Below are positions 12,345-24,341 of a DNA stretch of 64,000 bases, in pieces. The position numbers were made by a program, and so were the translations under genes. Source of the stretch: Annona cherimola (taxonomy: Eukaryota; Streptophyta; Magnoliopsida; Magnoliales; Annonaceae). The stretch is from positions 13,493,764 to 13,557,763 of the forward strand of contig CM059972.1 of assembly GCA_030490835.1 (NCBI GenBank). Direction: 5' to 3'. The notes beneath the pieces were generated by a model. The model worked only from the letters and a program-made list of their open reading frames with translations, did no database searches and was not told the origin of the DNA. Positions within the stretch are counted from its first letter, which is position 1. Every line of letters begins with the position of its first letter.

Positions 12345-12580
12345 AACAAGCTAATCTACCGTTGGCTATCAACGACATGATCGGGGTTTAAATTCTATTA
12401 TAGGATTTTCATCCCTACGTGAGAGCAGTGGGTCTCATGGTGTGAGACTTGTGATCTTCCAAGTAGTAAAGGTTTGATCTCCCCTTTACCAAATGTAATG
12501 AAAGTTTTTTTTATGATGTGGAAGTTGTGAAAATGTTTAATTGTAACATCAGTAGTTACAGTATATAAAATAGCAAAAAA
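12345..12580 (+). mobile_element. SINE-like element, family S1
   Basis: A degenerate B box (GGGGTTTAAATTC) is followed by GTGAGAGCAGTGGGTCTC, and by the S1 3' module ATGTGGAAGTTGTG plus ATTGTAACATCAGTAG with an A-rich end at 12572-12582. It lies just downstream of another S1 copy. Boundaries are approximate. Confidence 0.45.
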
Positions 12581-12599
12581 AAAAATTTTACAAAGTAAA

Positions 12600-13483
12600 T
12601 TCTATAAAAAAAAAAAAAAAACAACGATATTTACCAAAGGGAAAAGCATTCAAGTCCTGTCATTTTGGCCGTGTGGTCTCTTTCAGTTTTCATCCAGTAC
12701 TGGTCGTATAATGTTTTTTTTTTTTTTTTTTGTCATGTAAGGGTCCTCGAATGGTAATATACGTTTGGTCTCAGCTTCTTGGAAAGTGACAGGACAGCTC
12801 TGCTCACCCCCGTAAAAATCAGAACCCTTTTTTAGCGGGTAGTTGTAATGCCATATCATGATAATAGGCACAGATTAACTCCTTTTTACTGCACATGTTG
12901 CTAGGACCAATATTCAATGTGGTTAGGATTGCTGAACTTGAAATGGGAGTAGAGCATTAGATGACAGGGAAATTGAATTTGCCTTTCCATATTTTTGTAA
13001 TTTTATTTTTGCCCATAATCAATCATGATTTTGCAAAAACATTATTCTCATCAACAGCCATTAGAGTTCTTAGTTTTTTATTTTTATTTTTTTGGGCAAT
13101 TTAAAATGAGAGCACAATCTATAGATACTAGCACACGACACTCGCCATGAACCATGGGTCAGAAACTTTATAAACTAAGACATTTTTGTAAAATTGATAG
13201 TATAGAATAAAAACTGCAGTCTCAAATAAGAAGTAGAGGCACATTCCATTGATACTCACATAAAGAAAGTTTATCTTCTATTTATGGAAGCGACGTCCCC
13301 ATAGTTATTTTGTTTACAATATCACTAAATTTACAGCCTTTCCGGCTAGGATTATAATACAGTATAATCCTTGTAAATAAATAAATAAAAAAACATGACA
13401 CTCATCATGAACCATGGGTAACAAACTTTATAAATTAAGGCATTTTTGTAAAATTAATATTATGGGATAAAAACTGCAAAGTC
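12600..13483. other. No gene recognised
   Basis: It holds an A-run (about 12606-12621), a T-run (12715-12731) and AT-rich DNA. The phrases CATGAACCATGGGT, AACTTTATAAA and GACATTTTTGTAAAATT occur both near 13145-13195 and near 13405-13455, showing a roughly 260-bp direct duplication. Confidence 0.45.
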
Positions 13484-13752
13484 GTAGAGAACGTTTGGTA
13501 ATGTGTAAAATTGTTGGATCGTGAGAAATGAAAAAGAAAATATTTTGATAAATGTGTGATTAATAGGAAATGATAGATGTATAGTTGGAATAAATAGGTT
13601 TATTGTATGTAGTTGGTATGAAAAATTATTAGAAAATAAGGATAAAAGTAGAAAAAATAGTATGATTGATGAAGTAATGATTAGTCTTATAAAACTAAAT
13701 ACCATGTAAAATCATAGTTACCATATACATAGGTTAACAGACGTCCCCCTGA
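13484..13752. mobile_element. Family C MITE
   Basis: The left end is GAACGTTTGGTAATG and the right end ACAGACGTCCCCC, the GGGACGTTTGG-type TIR of this family. The interior has GGAATAAATAGGTTTATTG and GGATAAAAGTAG. Other copies lie near 8.0, 14.5, 21.6 and 39.1 kb. Confidence 0.65.
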
Positions 13753-14198
13753 CAAAAGGTAGAGGCACGTTCCATAGGCCGATGATACCTCTGGGAATAT
13801 AAAAAGACAACCAACACTGAATCAGTTACATCACTGATGAAAAAGATTGGTTGGTGGGTCCAAACAACGAACTGAAATTCCCAAAGGATAAGCCGCATAA
13901 CCTTTTATGGATCACATAGCTAGGCAAAAACATTAATTACGAGACATATATATATAGGAGTCATGATGATAATAATTAAGAGACATATGTATATCATCAT
14001 TAAGAGACATATGTATATATAAGGCATCCGTAAGAGTTGAAACAGGTGGCTGGATCCATCAGCTGTCCACCCAAAATACTTGTACATAGTACAACGTTTT
14101 TCTCGACATATATCGCGGCACGTTTCAAGCATTTCCCTGAAATGAGGGGCGTACATGGGAGTGGATGGTAGTAATTATTCGGGGTTGAACTTGAGCCC

Positions 14199-14243
<45 letters not shown>
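14199..14243. repeat. (CT)n microsatellite
   Basis: About 21 uninterrupted CT units. No gene lies next to it, and it is likely length-variable. Confidence 0.9.
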
Positions 14244-14245
<2 letters not shown>

Positions 14246-14530
14246 ATATATACGGGAGCCAACCTGCAGTTAGATTTTTGATTTCCTCAGAGATCTGCCA
14301 TCAGTAAGTTGTGTGGGTTGAGTGGAGGTGTGGAGGTGGGTGGGATGACTTATGGATGGTTGAAATTGTAAACGGTGGTAGGTAATTGTCCACCATTCAC
14401 AGTTCACAGCTTGTGTGATGATACATCATAGTCCTTGCCTCGTAGACAGTTTGATTTGACTGAATGTATGGAACGCATGCACATTCTCTGGATGCCCCTG
14501 CGTGTATCTCAAGCTCTGCTCTGCTTATCA

Positions 14531-14790
14531 GGGGGACGTTTGGAATCGAGTGTGGGAAATGTGAGGGGAAACTGTGGGAGTATGGGTTTCAAGGTACCTT
14601 ATTAATCAATTAATCATCATATTTTTCTATTTTTATCCCTATATTCTAATTGTTTTTCCTATTAGCTACCTTCTAACAAACTTATTTATTCCAACTTTAC
14701 CCCTATCATTTCATATTAATCACACAATTTTCAAAATATTCTATTTTCTACATTTCCCACAACTTTTACATTCCCGAACGTCCCTTAGGA
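14531..14790. mobile_element. Family C MITE, inverted orientation
   Basis: The left end is GGGGGACGTTTGG and the right end CCCGAACGTCCCTT. The interior TTTATCCCTATATTCTAAT and TTTACCCCTATCATTTCAT is the reverse complement of the 13.5 and 21.6 kb copies. Confidence 0.7.
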
Positions 14791-14949
14791 TCAATTTAAA
14801 AACATGGGCTGTGAGGTAAGTGTGGAAGTGCGTATTAAATATATTTTTTAAATGTTGGAGTGATGCTAGATAACAAGTATAAAATGAGAATAAAAAATAC
14901 TTGCTAAAAATGATTGAAATATAAAATGTATTTATTTACATTAAAAATC

Positions 14950-15915
14950 TTTAAACTAGAACTTTTAAGTAATAAAACTTTTGAATAAAAATTTTGTGTA
15001 AAAATTTTTCAAAATAGAAGAAAATAATGTGACATGACATGAGTAATAAAGATAAGTAACAATAATAATGTCAAAATAAATAGCTTAGTTGCATGGATAG
15101 TTTATAAAAATAATTAAAAAATAAGATAGTAATAAAGAAATATATAAAAAAAAAATTATTAAAAAATAGGGTAGCCGTAAAAAGTTAAAAGTTCTTTTAT
15201 TGAAAAGTTTTAGCCGTAGCTAAACACGCCCTTAAAACTTTTCACACCTTACAATTATCCTATTTTTTAATCATTGCTTTACATTTTTCTATTTTAATTA
15301 TTTCTACACAACTATACATATAATTAACGTGTCTATTTTAACTTTATTCTATTTACTTCTCATCACTAACCCAATCATATTATATTATTTTTTATTTTAA
15401 AAAATTTTATACAAAAATTTTTAATCTAAAATTTTTTCACTTTATAAACATGCCCATAAAAATAAAAATTGAATATTTGTCTAATGGGGTACTTGTTTAT
15501 ATATAAAATATTTCAATATAAAATTTTCAATTTAAAACTTTTTATTTTTTTTTAACTTATTTATTTTAATTTTATTCTCTTTACTTTTCATTATTACCCC
15601 TGTCATATAATCTTTCATTTCAAAAACTTTTATACGAAAAATTTTTCATTAAGGAAAGTGTTTATTAAAGCATAAAATTTTTCATTCTTCACAATTACCG
15701 TATTTTTTAATTATTTCTTTAATTTTTTTATATAACTACACTACTTTTCAATCATTTCTACACAACTACAAATACATCTGACTTATCGGTTTTAGCTTTA
15801 TTTTCTTTACTTCTAATCATTATCCCTATCTTGTCATATTATTTTCTTACATTTTAAAAAATTTTACACAAAAAAATTTTCATCTAAAATTTTATCACTT
15901 CTCAAACATGGGCTG
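14950..15915. repeat. Cluster of three to four family A MITEs
   Basis: Successive units carry family A words in alternating orientation: one to about 15232 (ending GCTAAACACGCCC), one from about 15236 to 15455 (ending AAACATGCCC), a partial one to about 15655, and one to about 15913 (ending CTCAAACATGGGC). Repeated insertion into or beside older copies is the simplest reading. Confidence 0.6.
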
Positions 15916-16165
15916 TTATCTGGTACACTTAGGTAAAAAAAAAAAAAAAATCTTTTTTTAAATTTTTTTAGAAAATTTTGTATACAACTATTAATTTAAG
16001 TTATTTAATATATATATATATATATTAAGTTTTGTCAATTTTGGAGATTTATAAATATTTTTTGAATTTTTTAAAATCAACGGTATTTTTTTAATTTTAA
16101 TTTTCAAAAATTAAAAATAGATTTTTATACTCAAGTGCATCAAAGCTTAATACAGCTAGATGCAT
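15916..16165. mobile_element. Family D hairpin element, diverged
   Basis: It opens TGGTACACTTAGG with A-runs, carries TTGTATACAACTATTAATTT, ATTAAGTTTTGTCAATTTTGG and closes CTCAAGTGCATC. The arms are poorly matched compared with the 10.6 and 27.7 kb copies. Confidence 0.45.
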
Positions 16166-17742
16166 GAAATCAAACGCGTTTCAAAGACAACCTAAATATT
16201 TTTTTACTTCCCAAACACACCTCTGAGTATGCACAGTCTCATGCGCTTATCAAGCTCTGCTCCTGCTACAGCCGTTACGGTTGGTTTCATAAAGCGGATG
16301 GTAAGGACTAAGGAAGGTATGTAAGTACGCATAGATATCTTTTGAACCTGTTGGATTGATATGATATGATAAATAATATGAGCTGAAAAATAAAAAAGCA
16401 GTAGTGTGGAAAAATAATTAAAATATAAGAATAAAAATAACAAATTTTCCAATTAGGTAATTATTAAAATCCTTTTTTAAAAAAGCATGAGAGGTAAGGT
16501 ATAAAAATAGTTTCACACTAGTACTCATTGCCAAATGGATCTCTTTGGCTTATGTTTACCTTACACATCAGAGGAAGGGACATGATCTATGCGGTCACTC
16601 GGCTCGATTTAGGGATGATTGTAATTTTTAAAAAAAATATATATATACACACACATACGGGCTCTATTTGGATCTTCACCACGTGATCAAATTTGATAAT
16701 TTTTTAAAAACAAAATGAAATATTAAATAATATTTAAACATGATTAAATTTCATGGAATGAGAAATTTATATAAGGCCATGGCAATAGATAAAATCTAAT
16801 TTATTGATCACTTGCATAAAAGAAGGACAAAATATATGATGTTTAAAAATAACATCATATTTGTCGACAAAATAAATATAGAAATAAATTTTCGACATAA
16901 CAACAAATCTATCATAAATATGATGAATAGATAAAGAAACATTCAAGCACAAAAATTTTTAAACATCTTTTACTTGTCGTGAAATTATTTACAAAATAGA
17001 CAGATCATAACTTAAAACACATATGCTAATAGAATTATTATTTACGTAATCTAATACTATTAATACTTTTACTTGAGAATTTATATTTTTACACAAAAAT
17101 ATTTTTATCGAAAATTTTATAAATAAAAAATTAGCAAAAATTTATTTGAAAATATATTTATATTTTCTTTTTACAGATGTCTCGTATTTCGAAGTCATAT
17201 AACACACAATAAATAAAAATACTAAAATAATTAAGATAAAATTGGTTTATTAATGTTGACAGTGATAATCGATGATATCTGTAATTGAGATCGTTTTTAT
17301 GAATTTCATTTTATCAAATCGATAAAATCAATAACGTGAATGCTAGTTTGGCTGGGGGGGAAAGGAAATTTTCACATTTGTTTGTTAAGAAGAGGGAAAG
17401 AAAGAAAGTAAAAAAAAAAAAATCTCTTTTTTCACCTTTCCCATCATATTTTTATGTGTTTCGAAATTATTAGACTTTTCTCTTTATTAGCTATATTTTT
17501 AATAATTTTTATTTTTCATCTTTTAATGCTTCTTTGCTTTTAATTATTTTCTTCTTTATTCCAGATGAATATAAGGAAATTTTATCTTTCTTTTTTTTTT
17601 TCAAACTTTTCGGAAGTGTGTCCGCTCACGTATACTTGAACAGTGATTCGATGAAGAGGCTCGTCACTTCTCCAAATGTAGGAATTCTTTGTTTGTACTC
17701 CACAAAATTGATTTTGTAAAATCTAAGCTACTTACTATGTCT
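16166..17742. other. No gene recognised
   Basis: AT-rich DNA with a G-run at 17355-17361 and short A/T runs. No domain or well-bounded repeat is seen. Confidence 0.4.
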
Positions 17743-17754
17743 AAAGTATCTTAT

Positions 17755-17954
17755 TTTTTATTGGTATTTTTTTATACTATGACAACTTATATTACAACTA
17801 GATATATTTACAACTTTCACACTACGGAGAGAATTTTTTAAAAGACTTCACTTAAGGAAGAATCTGTAAAAACTCCCGCATTCGGCAGGATTCAAACCCA
17901 CACCGAACTCATGAGCACCAGCTGTGGGTGCCACCACGGCACTACCCCGGTGGA
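17755..17954 (-). mobile_element. SINE, family S1, with 12-bp target duplication
   Basis: Read on the minus strand it begins with a tRNA-like A-box region (GTGGTGGCACCCACAGCTGG), followed by a classic B box GGTTTGAATCC, and ends in an A-rich tail (T-run at 17755-17760 on the plus strand). The flanks are AAAGTATCTTAT (17743-17754) and AAAGTATCCTAT (17955-17966), 11 of 12 bases alike. The pol III boxes, A tail and flanking repeats together identify a tRNA-derived SINE of about 200 bp. The B box is well preserved, so the copy may be fairly young. Confidence 0.82.
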
Positions 17955-18465
17955 AAAGTATCCTATATTAGTTAGAAGGCCTTTGTTGTTATTTAACATA
18001 TTGAAAACTATCTCCTTTTGGGATTCTCATTTTTTTAATCTTTTAGGTAGAAGTCATGAATTTGCATTAGTGTAACCTCCTAATTTGGAGCTCACCGTGA
18101 TAATGAAATGAAAATGAAAACTTATTTCGTTTGTTAAGGCGTAGTGTTTTAGGTAAACCTCACCGGTTCATATGTTTAAATTATGGAAAACACTTATATA
18201 TATCCATAAATACCTTGAATTGATATATATATATATAATAATTTTTCCGATTAAGAAAAATATTTTAGATGATTAGATATTGAACTAACTTCTTTGAGAA
18301 CTGGTAAATAAATCAAACAGTTTTATTATTTTGGTTTAATATTTTAATAAATGTGACCCACACATAGTTTGATCAAGACAAAGCTTCGCGTCTCAATTAA
18401 ACAAATAATTTTAAAAGGAGTGATGGAATGAATTTCATATAATCATCAAAGTAGGCCCCAAATTA

Positions 18466-19292
18466 AGGGTGCAACTTGGTCGGGTTATACTAAGTTTAGG
18501 TAAATCAAAATCCTAATCCTAATATTAGAATCTAAGTTCGGATCAAATTTAGACTGGATTGACAATAATTTCAATTTTGGTTTCAGGTTAAAATATAGGT
18601 TACTCTCAAACCAATAAAATTTGAAATTAACGATAGAGATAAAAAAAATTGAACGTTATTGCATTCGTACATGAATAATTTATATGTGAATATATTTAAA
18701 TGACTTATAATATTCTGGTTTTGATTAGAGTTGATCTTCTAATTAAAAATAATTTAAGTACCATAAATATGATGAATTTACCCATTGACAATTAAAGTAA
18801 GAAAAATAAATGATATTACATGAAATCACCATCTAAAGTGTAATAAAAGCTATACATATATCTTATATTTAAATAGTATATATGCAATAATTTTAAATAG
18901 TTGGTATATTTGTAATTATTAGCAAAAAAAAGTTAATATAGATGCAATGTATTTAACTTTTATAGACAAATGTAGATGATATTTATGTTTTAGAATAAAT
19001 ATTTTACAGTTTAATTAGGTTATAATTATATGGAAGAACTTTTTTATAATTAAAATTAAAATTCTTAATGCATAAATAAATATAATTATTTTAATAAATC
19101 AAGAAAAATATCGAGTTTGAACCAAGTCGAGTTTTGGTACCGAATTGATGTAAATCGGTATTCTTTTCAGGTTCTTTTGGGTCGGGTTGAACCAGACCTA
19201 AATTGAAAAAAAAAATTAAAAATAAAATCTAAACTTGGTTTTGAAATGGGTAGATTGAGTTTGGACCAACCCGGTACCAAATTGCATCCCTA
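18466..19292. mobile_element. Family F TIR element, 827 bp, with 10-bp target duplication
   Basis: The ends are AGGGTGCAACTTGGTCGGG and the inverse-type CCCGGTACCAAATTGCATCC. The flanks are CCCCAAATTA (18456-18465) and CCCCAAATCA (19293-19302), 9 of 10 alike. The interior is AT-rich with no open frame. A 9-11 bp duplication suggests a non-autonomous Mutator-like element. A second member lies at 44307-45309. Confidence 0.75.
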
Positions 19293-19544
19293 CCCCAAAT
19301 CAATAAATTAGACAAATTCAAATTTACAAAACCAATTCTAAAGGATTGAAATTTCATAATGTATGATATTTACAATGTGCTTATAAAGAACCTTGGGCAT
19401 TTGCACTTGATGTTGATTATATACATATTCATTTAAAATGGTTTTTCGAGTACAAGTGTTAGTGGAGGAGAATGCAAAGCTTCTCTTGGACTATAAAAAA
19501 ATTTAGGGGATATTTTTTTACATCAGAATCTTTCAAATTAAAAT

Positions 19545-19790
19545 TTTTAGTTTAAAATTTTTTACTCTCCATAACTACTTTATTTTTTATTACTTTTTAC
19601 TTCTTCCATATAATTATCCTACGTTTCAATCATTTCTACACAACTACTCATACATTTAGCCTATTTATTTTAATTTTTTTACTCCTTATCATTACTCTAT
19701 TATATCACGTCATTTTCTTTATTTCAAAAATTTTTACACAGGAAACTTTTCATAAAAAGTTTTTTCACTTCCCAATCATGCACTTAAATA
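19545..19790. mobile_element. Family A MITE, diverged copy
   Basis: Family words TTTTTACTCTCCATAACTAC, TTTCAATCATTTCTACACAA, TATATCACGTCATTTTC and ACTTTTCATAAAAAG are in order. It ends CCCAATCATGCAC. The terminal repeats are eroded. Confidence 0.6.
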
Positions 19791-19961
19791 AAAAAGAAAT
19801 GCAAGAAAGCATATATTGGTTTCATAGGAGCAAAGGTTTGTTCACAAAATTTAAAAATTTCACCAGACAGTAATCATAATGAACCATAAAATTATTTTTT
19901 TATTGGTCATCTGAAAACTGACTTTACAATCCTTTTTTCCAACTCAATCATGCCCAAGTTC

Positions 19962-20147
19962 CAATGTTTTTAAAATCGAACCGGTCACTGAACCGATTTT
20001 GTGACCGGTTTCCGGTTTTTCCGGTTCAACCGGATCGAACCGACGGTCGAACCGCGGTCGGACTGGAAAAAGCAACGAACCGGGACATGACCGGTTCATG
20101 GTCCGACTGGTCCGACCGCCCGGTTCGGTCTGGTTTTCAAAACAGTG
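19962..20147. mobile_element. hAT-type MITE, 186 bp, 8-bp target duplication
   Basis: The termini are CAATGTTTT and AAAACAGTG, which are near-perfect inverse copies. The flanks are CCAAGTTC (19954-19961) and CCAAGTTG (20148-20155), 7 of 8 alike. A CARTG-type end with an 8-bp duplication is the hAT signature. The interior is strikingly richer in G and C and full of AACCGG/CCGGTT words in both orientations, so it is strongly self-complementary. Open frames on both strands here are artefacts of that composition. Confidence 0.82.
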
Positions 20148-20184
20148 CCAAGTTGTCATAAATTTTTACCTTAATTAATATTAA

Positions 20185-20420
20185 TTAACTTAGATGGAAG
20201 TAACGTATCTTCTGTGAAAATTTGTAAGAATATCTCTAGGCTCCGATGTAAAAAAAACTGAGATAATTGTTACATTAAAAAATACTAACTAACTTACATT
20301 AATAGGGAAGAAAGCCAACGCTACTCAATCCTAAGGCAATGTTCTCACCAGGGATTCGATTCCTAACCAGTTGGCACGGAGACAAAGATTTGTGCCAATC
20401 AAGGCATGCTCGTGTCGGCA
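20185..20420 (-). mobile_element. Possible SINE, family S1
   Basis: On the minus strand a B box GGAATCGAATCCC follows GTGCCAACTGGTTA, and the 3' part has ATGTAACAATTATCTC like the S1 module. No target duplication was identified, so this is tentative. Confidence 0.35.
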
Positions 20421-20584
20421 CCATAAAATCATTTTATCATATATAAACATGTTAAAACTTTTACATCAAAATGCACATGTCTGTATTTTAAATGATTTTT
20501 ATTTACAATGTATAAAACATTATTTAGAGAAAAGAATGAGCCAAACCATGTTTTATATGAAAATTCATTCAATGCACCCTAGTG

Positions 20585-20785
20585 TAAAACTCATTTTGAA
20601 ATTTTTTTTATAAAACTATTAATATATGCGTATTTAATTTGTAAACTAAAATTTATCATTTTTAGAAACTTGTACGTATATTTGATTTTATAAAAATAGG
20701 GGTATTTAAGTCATTTAAGAACGACTAAAACCCCTTGTTTTTAAAAGTTGATTAAAAATATATAAATAAATTTAAAAAGTTAGAT
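20585..20785. mobile_element. Family D hairpin element, diverged or partial
   Basis: It has the left-arm words TATAAAACTATTAATATATG and AAAATTTATCATTTTTAG. A short inverted pair GGGGTATTTAAGTC / GACTAAAACCCC lies at the centre. The right arm is degraded and runs into a family A MITE. Confidence 0.45.
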
Positions 20786-20786
20786 T

Positions 20787-21050
20787 TTATGATTGTATTT
20801 AGAAATGGATAAAACTTTTGATGAAAAGTTGTAAAGAGTAAAAGTTGTCAAATGATGTAATATGATAAGGGTAATGATGATGAATAAATATGATAAAGTT
20901 GAAATAGATAGGTTAGTTGTGTTGGTAGTTGTGTAGAAATGATTGAAAAGTAGGGTAGTTGTATAGAAAAACATGAATAAATAATTAAAAAATAGGGTAG
21001 ATGTGGAGAGTGAAAAGTTTTAGATTAAAAAATTTTAACTTATGAAAAAC
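20787..21050. mobile_element. Family A MITE
   Basis: The interior is well conserved: GGATAAAACTTTTGATGAAA, TTGTCAAATGATGTAATATG, AAATGATTGAAAAGTAGGG and GAGAGTGAAAAGTTTTAG. The GGGTGTG end is weak (GATTGTATTTAG). Confidence 0.65.
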
Positions 21051-21623
21051 CTATATGTTAATGTACCTGCATTAATAGTTTTCAATTTTCAATGCACGTT
21101 GATGCACCGAAGGCTCAACTTTCATGAGAGACAGCAACGGTTAATATGGATTGGAGATTAGTCAGTCAGCTTTGACAGCACGCCATCGAATCCTTAGGAT
21201 GGGATGGCGCAAGCGCCGAAGACCTCCCGTGGATTGCAAAATCTGGATCCATGTCCTGTGTACTCTCCTTCCCTCTCCATCCAACACAAGCTCTCTCGTT
21301 TTTGGCAAATGGCAAGTGAAATCACCATGCATGTTTTGTTTCCTTGTTTGCCACTTTCCTTCCTCTTTTCCTTAGCAGCAACAGCCATCCCAGCCGGATT
21401 GGAAAGAAAGATTGTTTTTTTTACGTGTAGATCGGGGAAAATGGAGTTTTCGATAACAAGGCACAGCTGATAGTTTTTGGTAGTATTACATTTATGGTAG
21501 TTATTCGCACTTGCGAGCATACGTAGAATTCACACGTACATTTATGCTAGTTGTGTACCCTTTTTTCCTTGATTCCAATGATTACAAGCCTTCATTAATT
21601 ACTCACTCGTGGAGCTGGACTCG
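21051..21623. other. Unassigned, less AT-rich patch
   Basis: Open frames occur on both strands (88 codons at 21204-21470, 108 codons at 21194-21520). One could start MASEITMHVLFPCLPLSFLF, which looks hydrophobic like a signal peptide, but there is no recognised domain and the frames overlap each other. I do not call a gene. Confidence 0.3.
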
Positions 21624-21896
21624 AGGGGGACGTTTGGTGTAAAATTACGGGATTGTGGAAAATAATGAAAAATAAAAAAGAGAATATTTTAAGAAATGTA
21701 CGACTGAGAGGAAATGACAGGGGGTATAGTTGGAATAAATAGGTTTGTTGTATGTAATTGGTGGGAAAAATGATTGGAATGTAGGGGTAAAAATGAAAAA
21801 AATAGTGTGATTGATAGAGTAATGATTGGTATTGGGAAACCAAATACCATAGAAAAACCATGGTTTCCATACTAACATGTTACCAAACGTCCCCTA
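21624..21896. mobile_element. Family C MITE, best-preserved copy
   Basis: The left end is GGGGGACGTTTGGTG and the right end ACCAAACGTCCCC, a near-perfect inverted pair. The length is about 272 bp. The interior has GGAATAAATAGGTTTGTTG and ATGATTGGAATGTAGGGG. The flanks TCGA and TAGCTCGA do not form an unambiguous duplication. Confidence 0.75.
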
Positions 21897-21997
21897 GCTC
21901 GACTTGGTAAGAGAAAAATTTCTTATTCACATTTTGATATATTATTTGGCATTTTGAATTGTTTAATCATAATATTTTTTAAGAGATATGATTCCAT

Positions 21998-22322
21998 TAG
22001 CCCGGGCTAAAAATTTCTTACTTAGCCTATGCTAATAAACTTATTTATTAATTACTATTTTAGTTTTTCATAAAATTTTTAATATAGATATATTTAATAT
22101 ATAAATCAAGTATTACTATTTTTGAATATATATATATATATTTTTTAGATTTTTAAACATATACTAAGTATTTAGCATATGCTTAAAAATTTGAAAAAAA
22201 ATATGCATATCTTCAAAAATTGTAAAGCTTAGTTGATATATTAAAAATACATAGATTAATAAGTTCATTTAAAAAAAATTAATAGGTTTTTCTAGTGAGT
22301 GCAACTACTTAGCTAACATAAG
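21998..22322. mobile_element. Family D hairpin element
   Basis: The arms pair across a centre near 22170. On the left TAATATATAAATCAAGTATT and ACTATTTTTGAATATA face the right-hand CAAAAATTGTAAAGCTTAG and TATTAAAAATACATAGATTA. The outer ends contain TTACTTAGCCTATGC and ACTTAGCTAACATAAGC. Confidence 0.6.
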
Positions 22323-22567
22323 CATGTCTATGGGTATGTTTAGCGATGGTTAAAAAATGTCAAGTTAAAGATTTTCAATCTAAAACTTTTCACTCTCAAT
22401 AACTATCATATTTTAATTAATTTTTTACATTTTTTCATACAACTACCCTACTTTTCAATTATTTCTAAACAACTATCTACGAAACTAACTTATCTTTTTT
22501 TTTTATGAACGGAAACGACCCTATCCCGATCCCCTTTCAATGTGGAAGGGTAACGGGATTGAGTGAT

Positions 22568-23108
22568 TCATGATTTCATTCCCAAAAAAATTGTCTGTAC
22601 AAATTTTCCCCAATATGGCTTGGGGGGGTTACCCCACCAAGTTTGGTAATCCAAAATAGAAAAATACATCAAATCGGCTAAGGCATGGGCAACAACATTT
22701 TCCTGCCTTAATACATGATGAACTGATATGTGGGAAGCCATGGAAAGCAAAGCCTTAATTTCCTCAATGAGAACCCCCGCCGGTGCACAAATCGGTCCTT
22801 CATTGGCCAAGAAGTTACAAAGAAGGAGAGAGTCGGTCTCAATCAATATGTTTCTGAACGTGAGCTTGACAACCCACTTGACCCCCAACAGAAAGGCTTG
22901 GGCTTCCATGAGCAGGGGCTCCATGTTGCCCCCATCGCCTCCATCCCTGAGCAGCAATGAAGAAGCTCCTAAAATCCCTGATGACCGCGGCAAAGCCCAT
23001 GGAATCTCTATCCTTGCTTTTCCTTGCATCAACGTTGATCTTGAAAGCCCCCCATGGCGGTTTGGTCCACCAAGGCACCAACGGTCGGTCCAAGCTACCA
23101 CCCAGCAT
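22568..23108 (-). pseudogene. RNase H domain of the LINE (broken)
   Basis: The first part, WGAFKINVDARKSKDRDSMG with AAVIRDF (frame ending near 22839), carries the first catalytic Asp. The rest, in another frame, has EAQAFLLGVKWVVKLTFRN, IETDSLLLCNFL and HVLRQENVVAHALADL, with the later acidic residues and the HxxR-x-N-x-x-A-H-x-L-A block. This is the RVT_3 type RNase H found at the 3' end of plant L1-like ORF2. One frameshift joins the halves. Confidence 0.85.
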
Positions 23109-23291
23109 AAGGGGCTTAGCTCTTCTATGATTCTCAAGGAAATCCTCACACCAATCAAGCGTATTTGCAAACCCCGGCCATGCACCACCTTCCCTAAAGA
23201 TATTACGAAGATATCACACCCGCCAATAGCACAGGATGAAAATTGTTAGATCATAGGACCTGTTTTTTTGAGTTAACGATCTCAAAATTTC

Positions 23292-24341
23292 CTAAACAGT
23301 CAACCCTTGTGTGGTAACACTAGCCGCTCTCCAGCACGTCCCACATGTACACCCGCATCTCAGGAATAGATGATTGGCATCCTCAGCCTCAGACCTGCAA
23401 AACAAACAGAAGGGATCCACAGTAATACCCCTGTCATACAAATTCTGCAATGTGGGTATGACATTCTTAAAGAGTCGCCACCCAAAGATTAGCACTTTGC
23501 TTGGTAACTTTGTTCGCCGTATAGCTTGATAGATGACAACATCACGGGAGGCCTCATCACCTGAGTAGAGAACTCTGTATGCCGATTTGACAAAGAAAGT
23601 TCCAGTTGGTTCATGCTTCCAAAATAGGCGGTCATCCTCAACATTTGGGGAGAGGGGAATAGTGTTTATATCGTGCTAGTCATGGTCTCCCACAGCCGCC
23701 ACAATGAGCTCCCTGTTCCATGTCTTTGTTTCTTTGTTGATGAAATGGCTAACCGTCACGTTTTCCGGGATGGATAGCAGGAGGGGCCCGGCCTAGTGTA
23801 AACTGGTGTCCGTTCAGCTATCTGTGAAGAACCTTACCCGTTCCCCGTTACCAATCCGCCATTTGCATCCATTTTGAATTACCTCTCTTGCCTTCAGTAT
23901 GCTCCTCCAGGTGAATGAGTCTGATGGCTTCACCTTGCAAGCCCATATATCAGCATTCGGGACGTGTCGGGCTTTTAGAACCTTGAAACATAGCGAGTTG
24001 GTAGAGGTTGTTAACCTCCAAACTTGTTTGACAAGAAGGGCATAATTAAAGTTATGTATGTCTCTGAAGCCAAGACCTCCCGACAGCTTAGAAATGCACA
24101 TGTCTTTCCAAGCTACCTAACTCATCTTACGTTTGTTTCCTTTTGCGCCCCACTAAAATCTGCTTAACAATCCATTAATTTCACTACAAAACGATTTAGG
24201 CATCAAGAATATGCTCATTGTGTATGTCGGGATAGTTTGAGCAACTGCCTTAATCAGCACCTCTTTTCCTCCCCAGAAGAGTAGTCTTCCTTTCCATCCC
24301 TGTATTTTTTGCCTTATGCGCTCCTTAAGTCCCTTGAACAT
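23292..24341 (-). pseudogene. LINE ORF2 middle part: thumb/linker and zf-RVT region (broken)
   Basis: From 24341 downward the text has RQKIQGWKGRLLFWGGKEVL, AVAQTIPTYTMSIFLMPKS, then GGLGFRDIHNFNYALLVKQ and WRIGNGERVRFF (23814-24101). Then come FWKHEPTGTFFVKSAYRV and PFCLFCRSEAEDANHLFLRC (23292-23495). The CLFC plus HLFLRC spacing is the zf-RVT zinc-binding motif of plant LINEs. At least two stops or frameshifts separate the pieces. Confidence 0.82.

Noticed and set aside
17860..17955. Functional tRNA gene on the minus strand
   Set aside because: A and B boxes are present, but the unit has an A tail, a target duplication and sister copies, so it is a SINE.
19944..20161. Overlapping frames on both strands (71 and 65 codons)
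   Set aside because: They fall within the GC-rich hAT MITE and arise from its AACCGG/CCGGTT repeats.
21194..21520. Short secreted protein starting MASEITMHVL
   Set aside because: Hydrophobic start only; no cysteine pattern or family, and equally long frames lie on the other strand.
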